Below the pieces are notes generated by a model. It did no database searches. It was not told the DNA's origin and saw only the letters and a program-made list of their open reading frames with translations. From Kingdonia uniflora (taxonomy: Eukaryota; Streptophyta; Magnoliopsida; Ranunculales; Circaeasteraceae): a stretch of DNA of 64,000 nt. Made by a program: the position numbers and the translations under genes. Below, piece after piece: positions 33,544 to 44,984 of this stretch (position 1 is the stretch's first letter; the number at the start of each line of letters is the position of its first letter). The stretch covers positions 2,294,001 through 2,358,000 of the forward strand of contig JACGCM010000715.1 of assembly GCA_014058105.1 (NCBI GenBank), read 5' to 3'.

Positions 33544-36331
33544 TGTAATGACCCGTATTTTATTTATTCCTAATTTTCACTCATATTCCATTTCCGCTTA
33601 TATATTCCTATTCTTTATCTCATCGGCATATTAGATTCATTTCCTTCACGTTAAGTTCCGCATTCATTTTCGCATGTACTCTTTCATCCATTTTATTCAT
33701 CAATTATGCATCTATTTATTCCTTTCGGTGGTTTAGTATTAGATTCTTATTTTGTAGTTTTGGCAATTTGGTGGTCATTCGGAGGAAGAGGTGGCGTTGT
33801 GGCCTTGGGAACCCCTATATGGGTTGGTAGTGATGTTTTTTTGTTGTGTGTGTGGTTTGGGGTGGTTCCGGTGAGCCGTTGGAGTGGCCGATAGGATTCC
33901 GGAGATTCCCAAGGAAAAGATTTCTTTTTAGGGGCTTAGGCGTTTTGGTGGTCGTGAGGCGGTGGAGGTGGTATTTTTTCTTTGGGAACCCTTAGATGGG
34001 TTGGCAGTAATGTTTTTTTGATGTGTGTGTGGTTTGGTGGGGTTCTGGTGAGCCGTTGGGTTGGCCGGTAAGTTTCCAGACTTTTTCGAGGAAAAGATTC
34101 CTTTTGGGGGGCTTAGGCGTTTTGGTGGCCGTGAGGCGGTGGAGGTGGTGTTTTTGCCTTGAGAAACCTTTGTTAGGCTTGTAATAGTGATTGTGTGGTG
34201 GTGGTGGTCAATGGTGTTTTCGGGGTGTCCGGGGTGGTCCGTTGCCTTTCCGGGGATTTATTTTTGGTGCAGGAACAGTTCTATTCGAACAGGGGGTTTG
34301 TATTCGAACAGAACCCTTTGTATTCGGACAGGACTTGTCTCTGTTCGAATACACTTCACTATGTTCTAACATGATCATTTCCTATTCGAACAGAGGCGCG
34401 TTTCCAACTTTTTTTGGGTTTTATTTCCTCTTTCTCACTCTCTCTCTCCCCTCTCCCTAACCTACTCCCCTCTCCTCCGTACTCTTGATCCACTCTTCCC
34501 CATCGCATCGAGGATTCTTCGCCCGTTTTGTCACAACCTTCGCTCCTATCCTCGGTAAGTTTTCCCGATTCTTTTTCCGTTCTTTTTGCTCGATTTCGGC
34601 CGAGTCTAATTTCTAGGGTTTAGGTTTGATGTCGTTTTCTTGTATTGATTGGTTGTTTGTTTTTCTTGGTGATTGTGTTAGCTTTTCAGGCGTTTCAATT
34701 ACCGTTCCGCGGATTTTAGTTGGGTTTCTGAGTTGGTTCTTCCGCAGAACTTGGATTATCTTCAGGCGAGTTTTATTCCTTCATTACTAAGTTTTTATAC
34801 TACTTTCTTAGTATTGTTTTAGAGAGTTATATTGAGCTTAGAGATGCTTTGTGATTAACTATAATTTAACCTAGGAATTGTCCGGTTTGTATTGTTAACC
34901 TGTAGTTGGGTTGTAATTGATTCTGGAGTTGGTTTTGGTTCGCATAGGACCTAAGTTAGTTAGTGGTGGTTGGGTTAGCGTTCTCGTGGCTTGCCTATGA
35001 ATGCCCTTTCCAGCCTTAAGAGATTTTTGGGTTGGATGTAAAGACGGTTAGGTTATTGTGTCGGCTATGCATAATCGGTGCAGCCGAGTCCCTATTCATC
35101 CTGCTTGTGTTGCCGTGTGAGCGGCAGCTGTGTAGTTTTCTTGTACACTTGTTGCACCTTTATAACTTTTATCACATCTTTCAAAACTTATTAAGATTGG
35201 ATACACGAACACTCCGTTTCGGTTGACCTCTGATAGGATCCAAGGAGTCGGTAAGATCGGGTTAAAAGACACGGTGAGATTGGAAATGGTACTATCATAC
35301 CTAGTACAACCACTCCGGAGTGTGGAATGGTATGAGGCAAAGTCATGGAGATCCCAACTTATTCCACGGTGAGGTTGAAATTCCTTGAAATGTTCGGACT
35401 ATTGTTACGAGGGTTAATACACCCAAATCCACTTTGATCAAGTGCGACCATCCTAGCTTCGTCAAGCTTAACCAAATTGTACATGTGTATCCTTTTACTG
35501 ATCTCTTTAAGAAATTAGAGGTTAGCGGTTGATCAACCAACATTATAATAAGATCGCGTATACTTTTAAAACACTGAATCGTTCTGCATTAGGGGATATT
35601 TATGGGAATATCCCTGCTCGTCATAACATTTTACTGCATTTAGGATAAGTATGGGATTATCCTAGTCATCACTTCACACCATGGCATTGCATATTATCAT
35701 ACCATCACACTATCTTCCCTATACTCTTCTCACATTCTCTTCCCTATACTCTTCTCAAATTCCTTCTCTATTTTCTCCACTCATCAACTTTATTTCCTTT
35801 CCTTATCAACTTTGTATCTGTTATGGTCACTTACTATTTTGCTAGATTGTATTTACCTGTTCTATATTACATTCATCTCTACTCTATTTTTCAGTACCAG
35901 TTGTTAGTAAGTTATTTAGTTCTGTTGGATTAGTGAGCTCGTTGTTTGCTCACTCTCGCATTTTAACCATTTCAGAGATTGATTAGCTTGGACTGCCGCG
36001 TGGGTAGCCAGTTCAGAGACAGATTTTGCCGCTGCAGAGTTCCTTTGGTTCTAGATTTTTGTAGGTGTACCCAGTATGTATCCCTGAGTTTTATTCGAGA
36101 TGTTGTATTACTTTTTCATCTGATATGTATATATATATCTTTTGCTTCTGCGTTATATTGTTATATTGTTATTTTCTTACTCTGATGATTATTGCTATAT
36201 GTGAATAGCTGAGCCAGAATTTGTCTACGGCTTGGCTGTTTGGGGAGTAGAATCTTTGGATTCCTCGACCTGCACTACTTAGAATTTAGTAATTGGTCAA
36301 GCTACCGATTACTGGATTTTGGGGAGTGACA
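33544..36331 (+). repeat. 3' LTR of the Tekay-like element
   Basis: This 2,788-bp copy starts TGTAATGACCCG and ends GTGACA. It aligns end to end with the 5' LTR, with scattered substitutions and a few small indels, such as a 24-base repeat (TCTTCCCTATACTCTTCTCA) near 35710-35755. The TATTCGAACAG cluster lies at about 34280-34400. Confidence 0.92.
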
Positions 36332-36741
36332 AAAGCCCATCTAAACTTCAGCGAATAATTTGCAGTAGAATAGGTGCTTATCCAACTCCATTTTCAGCAT
36401 TTTTTCTGCAATTTATTTATAATTATTGTTTGTATTTATTTATTTTTTGAGCTTGAACCAAACTTTACTGAAATCTCAAGTTACAAATTCTTTAATTTCT
36501 TCAAATATTACGCTGATTATTCAAAATTACCAATCATTTTCAGGAGGAAAAAAACCCTCTAAGCTATCGATTGACATAACAGGAATAAATACGAGCATAA
36601 TGCCATGGTGATTCTTTCCATTAATTTTGATTGTTCTGATATTATGATTAAATACTTTGACTGAGAGGAGAAACCAAACCTTAGGATTTACTTTATATGA
36701 GATAATTAATTGGGAGAATGGATTTTTCAATTGAAGGAGAA
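36332..36741. other. Host sequence between gypsy and copia elements
   Basis: This short AT-rich piece has no clear gene. On the plus strand 36541-36611 follows an acceptor-like ATCATTTTCAG and could be exon-like, but the product is not recognised. Confidence 0.4.
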
Positions 36742-36746
36742 TGAGA
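36742..36746. repeat. Target-site duplication of the copia element (left)
   Basis: TGAGA here matches TGAGA at 45763-45767 on the other side. This is the 5-bp duplication left by LTR retrotransposon insertion and it fixes both ends of the element. Confidence 0.88.
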
Positions 36747-37519
36747 TGTTGGGCTTTGCTGGAGTTACAATGGAACACACTAGGTCGCAACTCTTATATG
36801 ATTCCACTTCACCTCAAGAAATTGTGGAATAATTGTGTTTAAGCATTTAGTCCAATACTCTACAAACACATACACACAAACATAAAGATAAATAAAGAAC
36901 ACTAGAGATTTGCCGTTGTTCGCCAGAAGGCTACGTCCACACTCGGCCGCCACAATCTACTATTGTTAAATCAATGATGTTACAAACAAACTCTCATCTC
37001 ACCAAGCTTCCACCAAAGAGATTCAATGGAGTTTCACTCTAATTGGGTTTCTCTCAAGCTTTTTAAAAGCCTCAATGGAGTCACTAATGGAGTCTCTCTC
37101 TCTCACTAGATTTTTACTCACATTCAACCCTATCTTCAAGAGCTAAGTACATCAATGTTTACAATGTTCTTCAATGAGATCTCCAAATTAAAACTCTATA
37201 TACAAGGGGAATAGCTAGATTGGTTTATTTTGTATGTCGAGGCAAGATAAAAGGAAGAGATACACTAAACCCCCAAGGGAGAAAAAATTACCAAAATGGC
37301 CAAAAACAAAAATTAACCAAAAACGTGAAATTCGGACATAAACTTACATCCGGATTTCTCTGGACCAAAAGACTTGAAAATATCTTATAAGTCGGATTTG
37401 GCTTATCATCTGAATTTACATCTGGATTTTCTTCTTTAAAGATTTCAATCTTGGATTATGACACACCGGGCCTTCTCCACAAAGACCCACCTTACCGGAA
37501 AATTTTGTACTCTTCAACA
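36747..37519 (-). repeat. Copia 3' LTR (left copy)
   Basis: On the plus strand it starts TGTTGGGCTTTG and ends CTCTTCAACA. Just beyond it, AACTCCCACTAGG is the complement of a copia polypurine tract (CCTAGTGGGAGTT), which identifies it as the 3' LTR of a minus-strand element. Confidence 0.85.
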
Positions 37520-38516
37520 AACTCCCACTAGGATTTGTAATGCGATATTCTGTAAGTTTCCCAAAGAAACCACTACCATAACCATGCCAAATCGAGCTCC
37601 TTTTATTAAAAGCAAAATGTACCACACATACCATGTGTCGATGTATTTGATTACTTAAAAGCCAAACCATCATCTTGTAAACTTCTAAAGTCGCACCGTA
37701 CTTTTGCCTTTCCAATCAATGATGCAATAAGTAATTGTAATCTCAATACTCAAGTAGCTTCGGTATAACAACACAAGTCGTAGTTCGTTCCATGACACCA
37801 AGATATCCGTCATATCAAGTTCACCAACCACGCAAGCCGAACAAGAACTACTTTATAGCCATCATCTCAGAACTTCCACTTTATGGAAATCCTACGGTCT
37901 CGTGCAACCCATGACATACACAAGTAAACAAAATGCCCATGAGTTAAACATACTCAAACTAATACCGCATGCAGAGCCAACACGCATGCCAATGGATTGG
38001 TCAATAACTCACTCCAACTCTTCATTGAGATAACCGTGTCACGGTTCTTCAATCTCATTCATGATAGAACTTGCATACGCAACTATCATATCATCTATAC
38101 TCTAAGAACAGTCGAGTTCTCAAAACTCATAAAATCAACAGTGGTCTTCGTGGTATTTCCTAAACCCACCAATGATATAAACACATCAAACATTGAGCCC
38201 CTTCATTTCGATGAATGTTTTGAATAAGCATATGAACTCTCATGTATAAGCCTCCATAATACATCTCCACCCGGTACTATGTATCCATGTAGTCGACTTA
38301 GATACCCATCTTCAACAAGACTAATCATGAAGAATCGTCCATTCCGTATCAAGAATCACTCGATCAAAAAACCGAAAGCCACCACTATATGAACTAACAT
38401 CATTTTGCAAAAAATAAATAATAAAAAAATTTACAAAAAAAAAAAAAAAAAAAACTAGCATCACAACCGGTGAACAAACATCTTGACATAAGCAGCCATA
38501 TTTTTTTTAAAGCAAA
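37520..38516 (-). pseudogene. Decayed copia pol end
   Basis: This part should encode the rest of reverse transcriptase and RNase H of the copia element. No motif such as YVDD could be read in any minus-strand frame, so it is deleted or beyond recognition. A run of about 20 A bases is at 38436-38455. Confidence 0.4.
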
Positions 38517-39604
38517 TTACCACAAGATCCATCTTGAACCGCCTTGAATAAACTTATCCTTATTTAACTTGTAGACAAACTTGTGTAGTAAAGCTTTACG
38601 ACATTGGTAATAGGACCACCTATAATACCTTATTCGACGATTGAGATCCCATCTCATCATCATCCATGACAAGCTCCCACTTGCCCATAACCTCACCATG
38701 TAAAGCCATCTTGTAGTCATCACCAATGCTAGCTAACCATACATAAACAATGTCGGGAGTAACGATAACGGGCCATAGATTTTGAAACCGTGGTTCTTCT
38801 TCTCAAAACAGTCGGAGGAGTATATGGTTTTCGTTAGACCTCTTGAACCCATGGTTCTAATACCATCCTTGCAAAGAATCTTTCATACTCACATGACCCC
38901 GATTCGTCCACTTTTTCAGTCCGCTAATCCATGTATTTGCACAAGACATCATCATTGAATATCACATCAATAACTCGGATAATTTTCCGGTTCCATGCAT
39001 AACAAAACCGGCCGCTAAAATCATCACAAATATATCCAATGAATATACGTAAACCAGATACAACATCTAGTATCGATCTACTAATGGAATAGAGAAAAGA
39101 AGCATAATTAATCACCTCATTTTCAATCCAAGTGATCTCATCCAATAGTCTAAGATCCAATGCACAACAAGGCTCTATACCAACCATTAAGAACACCGCA
39201 TCCACCCTAAATTTTTTCGGCAACTCGAAGATACATCTTGAATTCTTTGCCCTTTTTGTTCTCATATGAAACATATTCTTAACCATGCCATACTCACGTG
39301 GTATCATTGGGACCTTCTTTAGCCTTCCAATACCAATAAATGCATCAACTATAACAAACCCATCACTGCAAAATCGATTACCACCGCCGTTAGACCCAAG
39401 ACGCTTCAATATCAAACTCGTCTCAATCTCAACCCAAGCTATCAATCTCACGAAGACATCAAACCGATCTGTTTCACTTTTAAAGAAATGTACACCAAGC
39501 TTTAACATTAAATCACAAATAAAAGTAACAAAACATTGAAATCTCCATTTGGAGCTAACTCTTGTTAGCTCCCATACAACATCGTATAAATGATTTGAAA
39601 TCAT
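38517..39604 (-). pseudogene. Copia integrase end and RT start
   Basis: A frame of 226 codons (38924-39604) carries the integrase C-terminal side: FELPKKFRVDAV, CALDLRLLDEITW, LRIFIGYICDDFSGRFCYAW, then RKIIRVIDVIFNDDVLCK. This matches the copia segment that leads to reverse transcriptase, with substitutions where the GYxxxxKGYR-type motif should be. At 38517-38726 broken text such as KWELVMDDEMGSQ resembles the start of the copia RT domain. Long openness of the first frame probably reflects chance, since its neighbours are broken. Confidence 0.7.
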
Positions 39605-39868
39605 CTTTCGTTTCTTCTCTTTTAAGAATAGCCGATGTTTCTTTGTTTTACAAAGATATTGTCCTCACAAAGAAACAAATCCCTAAATTTTAAATCACTG
39701 AGTTTACCCGTCAAGTACATTACTTCCATCCGATATATATTTGCTTAGGTGACCAAGTTTATTGTGCCATGGTCTAGAACTTATTAACCGAATATCCACA
39801 CTAAGAATATCATCATTGTTGTCAAGTGTTTTCAAGAATACTTCTCGCCTCTTATCCCAAGCTACACC

Positions 39869-40710
39869 TTAAACATCAATATTTAGTATTGGTTTCATTT
39901 CATATCTAGAATAAGTGTCAGCACTATCTCATGGTTATTCATTGTCAAAGAGTGCACGTGGAACTATTATAGCTGGACTGACACTTAACATGTATATTGG
40001 TTTTCTACCTCTTCACTCAAAGACTCTAGCGCATCAGTATTTTACAAAATTTCAAAAATAATTATGTTTTTTTTTAAGAAAATAGGTTTTTGTTCGAACA
40101 TATTTTTTGTTCTATTCGAATAGACAAGGTAGAATAAGTGTTAGCACTATCTCATGGTTATTCATTGTCAGAGAGTGCACGTGGAGCGACTATAGCTGGA
40201 CTGACACTGAACATGTATATTGGTTTTGTACCTCTTCGCTCAAAGACTCTAGCGCATCAGTATTTTATAGAAGTTCAAAAATAATTATGTTTTTTTTTAA
40301 GAAAATAGGTTTTTGTTCGAACATAATTTTTATTCTATTCGAATAGACAAGGTAGAACCCTATTTATTCGAATAAACCCTTTGTTTTGTTCGAATGCCCT
40401 ATCTGCTCTAATAGACTCTTTGTTCTGTTCGAATAGACTAGGTAGAACCCTGTTCGTCCGAATAGACTTTTTGTTTTGTTTGAATAGAACCCTGTTTGTC
40501 CGAACATACTATTATTCTTTTCGAACAGAGTACGAGATTTCAGCTTTCTTATAAAAGACATCTTTTCTTTTATGAACTTTACATCTACGAAAAACCAACT
40601 TTTCAAGGGCTTGAGATTATAGAGAGAAGAGAGAATTCATCGAGATATACAACACGAAGTAAAACTCAAATTGAATCAATCAAAGAATTTGTAAACCTAA
40701 TCTCGATTGC
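39869..40710 (+). repeat. 5' LTR of SIRE-like element 1 (truncated, with duplicated U3)
   Basis: It starts TTAAACATCAATATTTAG, a mutated form of TGAAACATCCATATTTGG. A 223-bp unit is duplicated in tandem (39911-40133 and 40134-40356). A series of TTCGAATAGAC-type motifs (40090-40520) runs up to a TATA-like CTTATAAAAGAC at 40549. Similarity to the other LTRs stops near 40710, so U5 and the primer site are missing or replaced. Confidence 0.75.
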
Positions 40711-41331
40711 TTTTCATCAATTGTGAGAGGGTTTTGTAATTCATCAATTGGGTTTTAAGTTCGCAAGTTTTGCCTTCAAATTTTATGATTTTGGAGCTCT
40801 CAATTCTTTGTATTCTCTCTTGAGTTTGGGTTCTCGATTCTTCAAGGTTGGTATTGCTTCACTTATTCTCTCTCTAGCTCATGGTGCTTAATTGTTCATT
40901 TCTCTAGGGAAATTATGCTTTTTCGTACTTAAATTTCGGAGTTGGCTTGAATTGGGGCAATTAGGGCTTTGTGTTTGTTGTAGAATTGTTGATTGAGGGT
41001 GTTGATTGGTGTTTGTTGATTGAACTGGGTTTGATTGTTGGACTTTATTGCTGCAATTGGGGTATTGGTATTTAATTTTCTAGTCTGTATTGGAGAATTG
41101 GGGTTTATGATTGCTTATGAGTGTTTATTAAGGTTGCAGGTAGTAATTGAACCTTAAAATTGGGGCTTTGTGCTTTGCAGTGACTACACTTGGTGTTTGT
41201 ATTATGAGGTAATTGGAGGCTTGGTTCTTGTGGTTTTTAGGCTCTAGTTCTTGATTGTTTGTTGTGGATTGGCGGTGGTTTATGGCGGTGTTTTGTTTTT
41301 TCTTTGTAGGTTGGGTGTTGTCTGTTTGCTA
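40711..41331 (+). other. Leader or intron-like sequence of element 1
   Basis: This T/G-rich sequence ends with a strong acceptor-like tract (TTTTTTCTTTGTAG at 41306-41319) just before the predicted coding start. It looks like an intron-bearing leader and does not match the U5 of the other LTR copies. No gene is seen in it. Confidence 0.4.
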
Positions 41332-42560
41332 ATGGCAGGAGGCAAGTGTACAGGAGTTGCGCCACCCACTCTGAGAGTCACATCCAAGAGGGGGCGGACG
41401 GTGGCTAGAAAGGGTACAAGTAGTACCGCCCCTCCACCTTCAGGTGTGGGGGTACAAGTGGTCTTTGGGGGTCTCGTGGTCTTCAGGCGCCACGAGACAA
41501 TGATGGTGGAAACTATGGAATATTTTTAAATCATGTTAAATGGTCAGCGAAGAATGGATTCAAGTTTCGCTGCTGCCAGATGGAGGTGTCTGTTGAGGAG
41601 AAGAGCTTGCTAAAAATTTCTCCCCAGATTTTTGATTTGTTTAATGACTTTTTAAAACATGGTTGGATAGGCATTATGAAGCCCCAATTATCGTGTTACC
41701 CATGTTCAGTTCGGATGTTCAATGCTAATATATGCAATGTGCGCAAAACTGCGAACACTAAGAGCTTTGATGTGACAATTGACGGTCGTACTTTTCATGT
41801 TACTCAGGCTGGTATTATGAAGGCTTTTGATTTAGAAGATAAACCCAATCCAGTTCCACCTACGAAGTGGCCTTCAGTTCCTGCTCAGCTTCGTCCCAAA
41901 AATGAGCTTGAGGATTTGCTTATTCATTCTGGGAAGAAGAAGAAAGGACAGTATGTTCGGCGGAAGAACCTGTCTCATATCATGTGCTAGTTTTACAAGA
42001 TTGCCCCCATAACATTCTTCCCCAACTCGGGAATAAGAATGTTATGGTCGGGAACATGATATACCTGGTGTATCTCTACCAGCAGGGCTACAACCATGAT
42101 CTGCTCAGTATTATCATGCACAAGATACTTCTTACAGCTAACCCAAATCATCACACTAGGGCTTTGCCATTTATCCATTTTATCTCTCAGTTGTTAATCG
42201 ATCTTGGTTATCACATTCTTGTGGGGGAGAAACCCGATTGTAAAGGAAAAATTATCAATTTCCGATATTGGGATAAGATTCAGAAGCATATGCATGTTGA
42301 TAGCGATATAGAGACTAATAAAAGTGAAGACTCTAAGTTAAATGTTGCGTCAGCTGGTATTGCGCCAGTTGCTCCTGCTAGAGAGATACCCCATGATTTC
42401 ATCTCTCTTTATGCTTATATGGACTCATAGTTTGGTCGTATTCATCAGGATATCCATCATCTCCAGCTTGATGTCCAAGCGGTGAAATCGTCGGTTGAGA
42501 CTCTGCATAATGACTTTCGGGGATCTAGTTCTGGTGGTCCTGATCCTGGTTGTGACATAT
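41332..42560 (+). pseudogene. Transposase_32-like ('putative plant transposon protein') ORF
   Basis: The reading begins MAGGKCTGVAPPTLRVTSKR (41332), a basic tail rich in Pro, Ser and Thr. After a frame change near 41529 it continues with FDLFNDFLKHGWIGIMKPQL, DVTIDGRTFHVTQAGIMKAF and DLEDKPNPVPPTKWPSV. After a stop and a second frame change near 41985 it goes on with LPQLGNKNVMVGNMIYLVYL, YQQGYNHDLLSIIMHKILLT and FIHFISQLLIDLGYHIL. A helical segment (HQDIHHLQLDVQAVKSSVET) ends at a stop near 42560. This wording fits the domain often labelled putative plant transposon protein (Transposase_32), found in non-autonomous elements. Its role is unknown. Confidence 0.65.
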
Positions 42561-43101
42561 AGCCTTAGTTTATCTTTGGCCTCAGCTTAGGCTTTTAGCT
42601 CTTTGTGGATATTTTTTTTATCTTTTTCTACTTCAGACTTTGATATCCTAGTTGTATGTCAGCTTTGCTTAGTTTAACTTTTTGGGTATGCCTCGTATTG
42701 ACAGTGTTTCCTTTCAGAATATTTGCTCTTGCATTTCATGTTATAGATTTCTCAAATATTCAATATTTTACTCTTCCATTAACTGTTTGTTCTTTTACTA
42801 GTCTTATTATGCTACTTTCTCTCTCTATCTAGTATTTTATGTTATTTACTCTTTGTTCATCTGTAACAAAAAGGGGGAAAGATGATCATGACAGGTAAGT
42901 TATTTTTTTTCTTGGATTCCTTATTTTTGAATGGCTATGTGATACATCTTGTTTAGTATGTAGGGATTCCAAAGAAGGTGTTATAGGATAAGAGAGTGGC
43001 TACGAGCATGGAGGTTCAGTGATTGAGTCAGTCCATCGAGTTGTAATTTTTTTCTTTCTTATAGTCATAATTTTGCTACGAATTGATCCAAAAAGGGAGA
43101 T
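42561..43101 (+). other. 3' non-coding part of element 1
   Basis: No coding signal is seen. It contains AACAAAAAGGGGGAAAGATG at 42862, and most of 42860-43101 aligns with 50725-51002 of element 2. It ends in a purine tract that borders the 3' LTR. Confidence 0.6.
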
Positions 43102-44060
43102 TGAAACATACATATTTCGTATTGGTTTCATTTCGTATCTAGATTAGGTGTTAGCATTATCTCGTGGCTATTTATTATCAGAGAATGCACGTGGAGTGAC
43201 TGCAGCTAGACTGACACTGAGCAGGTACGATGCTTTTGTACCTCTTCATTGAAAGACTCTGGTACGTCAGTATTTTATAGAAGTTCAAAAATAATTGTGT
43301 TTTTTTGAAGAAAATAGGTTTTTGTTCGAATATACTTTTTGTTATGTTCGAATAGACTAAGGCAGAACCCTATTTATTCGAATAGACTAGGCAGAACCCT
43401 ATTTATTTGAATAGACTTTTGTTATGTTCGAATAAAACCATGTCTGTTCGAATAGACTATTGTTATGTTCGAACAGAGTACGAGATTTTAGTTTTCTTAT
43501 AAAAGGCATATTTTCTTTTATGAACTTTACATCTTCAAAAAACTAACTTTTATAGGGCTCAAGATTTTAGAGAGAAGAGAAAATTTAATGAGAGATTCAA
43601 CATGAAGTAAAACTCAAATTGAATCAATCAAAGAATTTGTAAACTTAATCTTGATTTGAAAAGCTTGTGAGTTTCAAGTTTAGATTTTTGACGGGAGATT
43701 GAAGCAAGGCGTTGTGAGATCGAGTAATCGATTGCAATAAGCCTAATTAGATGAGAGGTAACCACGGGATGTGTTTATCGAGTTTGTAAGTGATTAAATT
43801 ATTGTAATTTCTTTTCAATATTAAATTTTTAGCTGTCAAGAGATTCGGTAGCGACCTGTAGGTTTTTCTCTTGAGAAAGGTTTCTCACACAATTAAAATT
43901 GATTGTTCTTGTACTTGATTTACTATTGATTGTTGTCATTAGATAATTGAATCAACTTCAATTAGGCTAGGGTTAGACCATTAATTCAAAAATTATTAAA
44001 CCTATTAAATTTAACCTAAATTAATCAAAATTGATTAATATCAAGTAATTAGAAATTTTA
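43102..44060 (+). repeat. 3' LTR of SIRE-like element 1
   Basis: The LTR starts TGAAACATACATATTTCG and aligns with LTRs at 46127 and 51003 over its whole length. TTCGAATAGAC-type motifs lie at 43324-43470, followed by the TATA-like CTTATAAAAGGC at 43496. The right end is set by comparison with the last LTR copy and may be off by a few bases. Confidence 0.78.
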
Positions 44061-44970
44061 ATACTTATAGCTTCCTTTGTGATCTCATTATCATCAAAAG
44101 GTTCCCAAAGACCCAAACTCGATAGTTGACTCAAACTCACTTAAGGGTATCGTGTACGTTAGTCCCATTTGAGCATCTTCATTATCTACTATAGGATGAG
44201 ATTCCGCATAGCTAGATAATTCACAATCAACCAATGTAGTAATCCACAATGCACATGAGTCAAAATGTGACTCAACACAAGCATCACCGAGCACCACCAA
44301 TAACTCATCTCGAGTAACACGAGTTAATTCATCATTATATTTAAGAAGCGAAACATTCACGGAATTTATACCTTCTTCAACGATGGTCACCGAATGCCTC
44401 TTCGTTGATCTTTGCGATCTATATCCTTTCCTCAAATGATTATCTTCTTTACAACTACAACAACTTGATTGTTGCTTACAATTGTGTGCCCTTTAATACA
44501 TTACGTAGTCGCTCTCAATCTTTGAAGCTCTACACCCTCTAACTTCTACATTCGAATAATTACTCAATGCCAACGATGAAGCTCCATGAGGTTTAACAGG
44601 AGTGTCGTCACCAAAGATCTCAACTACAACATTGAAAGTAATCCACTTACGAGACTCGAAGCCACTAACTTATATTGTCGGGATAACATACTCATCATAT
44701 CTACTACTGTGTCAACTTTTGGAAATTACGAAGAAATAGAAATTGCAATTGTCGATCGAACTTCCTTAAGAACATCTCGATCTAAAAGTTCCCACTCCAA
44801 TACACCCACATTGGACGGCTTCATCGAAATCCCTCCATGACCAAAATCATAATCCTCTGCTTATTGATAATCTTCTACTTACATCTTTCAAATCCCAAAG
44901 TTTTTTATCATTGAAAGTATATATACCCAAATCTTCTACGATACCTATTGCTTCAATCTCACAAGACTTA
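44061..44970 (-). pseudogene. Copia gag/protease region
   Basis: On the minus strand, next to the primer site, 44094-44435 reads ELTRVTRDELLVVLGDACVE then SHFDSCALWI. This corresponds to the join between gag and protease in copia elements, where a catalytic DSGAS should follow CALWI; here it reads ITTLVDCELSS, so the active site is lost. Cys-rich text (CCSCKEDNHLRKGYRS) just upstream may be a decayed zinc knuckle. The rest of gag (44586-44970) is unreadable. Confidence 0.6.
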
Positions 44971-44982
44971 GCTCTGATACCA
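44971..44982 (-). other. Primer-binding site of the copia element (tRNA-iMet)
   Basis: On the minus strand TGGTATCAGAGC is two bases from the LTR end. It shows that the right LTR is the 5' LTR and that the element reads leftward. Confidence 0.92.
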
Positions 44983-44984
44983 AT

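Larger units (their letters stand above)
25854..36331 (+). mobile_element. Ty3/gypsy chromovirus (Tekay/Del-like), full length but inactive
   Basis: Two LTRs of 2.79 kb start TGTAATGACCCG and end GTGACA. They enclose a tRNA-iMet primer site, gag, protease, reverse transcriptase, RNase H, integrase and a C-terminal chromodomain-like tail, in gypsy order. Long LTRs and the tail (SHHGPEKATWELEADLRRHY) fit the Tekay/Del group of chromoviruses. The coding region has 16 in-frame stops and two frame changes, so it cannot move by itself. The bases flanking the LTRs (AGTAA on the left, AAAGC on the right) do not form a target duplication. Confidence 0.92.
39869..44060 (+). mobile_element. Non-autonomous SIRE/Maximus-like LTR element 1, nested in copia
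   Basis: Two related LTRs (39869 to about 40710, and 43102 to about 44060) flank a body without protease, reverse transcriptase or integrase. The 3' side has AAAAAGGGGGAAAGATGA (42867) and a purine tract CCAAAAAGGGAGAT before the 3' LTR start TGAAACATACAT, as in SIRE-type copia elements. The body encodes only a Transposase_32-like protein (41332-42560). It resembles element 2 at 46127-53224 in its LTRs and in the ~280 bp before the 3' LTR. It must have relied on enzymes from another copy. A target duplication was not found. Confidence 0.75.

Noticed and set aside
38436..38455. Run of about 20 A bases as a possible processed-pseudogene tail
   Set aside because: It lies within the decayed copia body and no gene copy ends at it on either strand.
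39285..39539. Plus-strand frame opposite the copia integrase relic
   Set aside because: It is the shadow of the minus-strand copia coding frame.
40090..40520. TTCGAATAGAC array considered as heat-shock elements
   Set aside because: Heat-shock elements need TTC and GAA spaced by two bases. Here they are adjacent (TTCGAA), so the HSE reading is not supported.
40364..40606. Open minus-strand frame with repeated NRTKSLF/GRTGFY text
   Set aside because: It is a translation artefact of the TTCGAATAGAC motif array in the LTR. A similar frame appears at 51176-51370 for the same reason.
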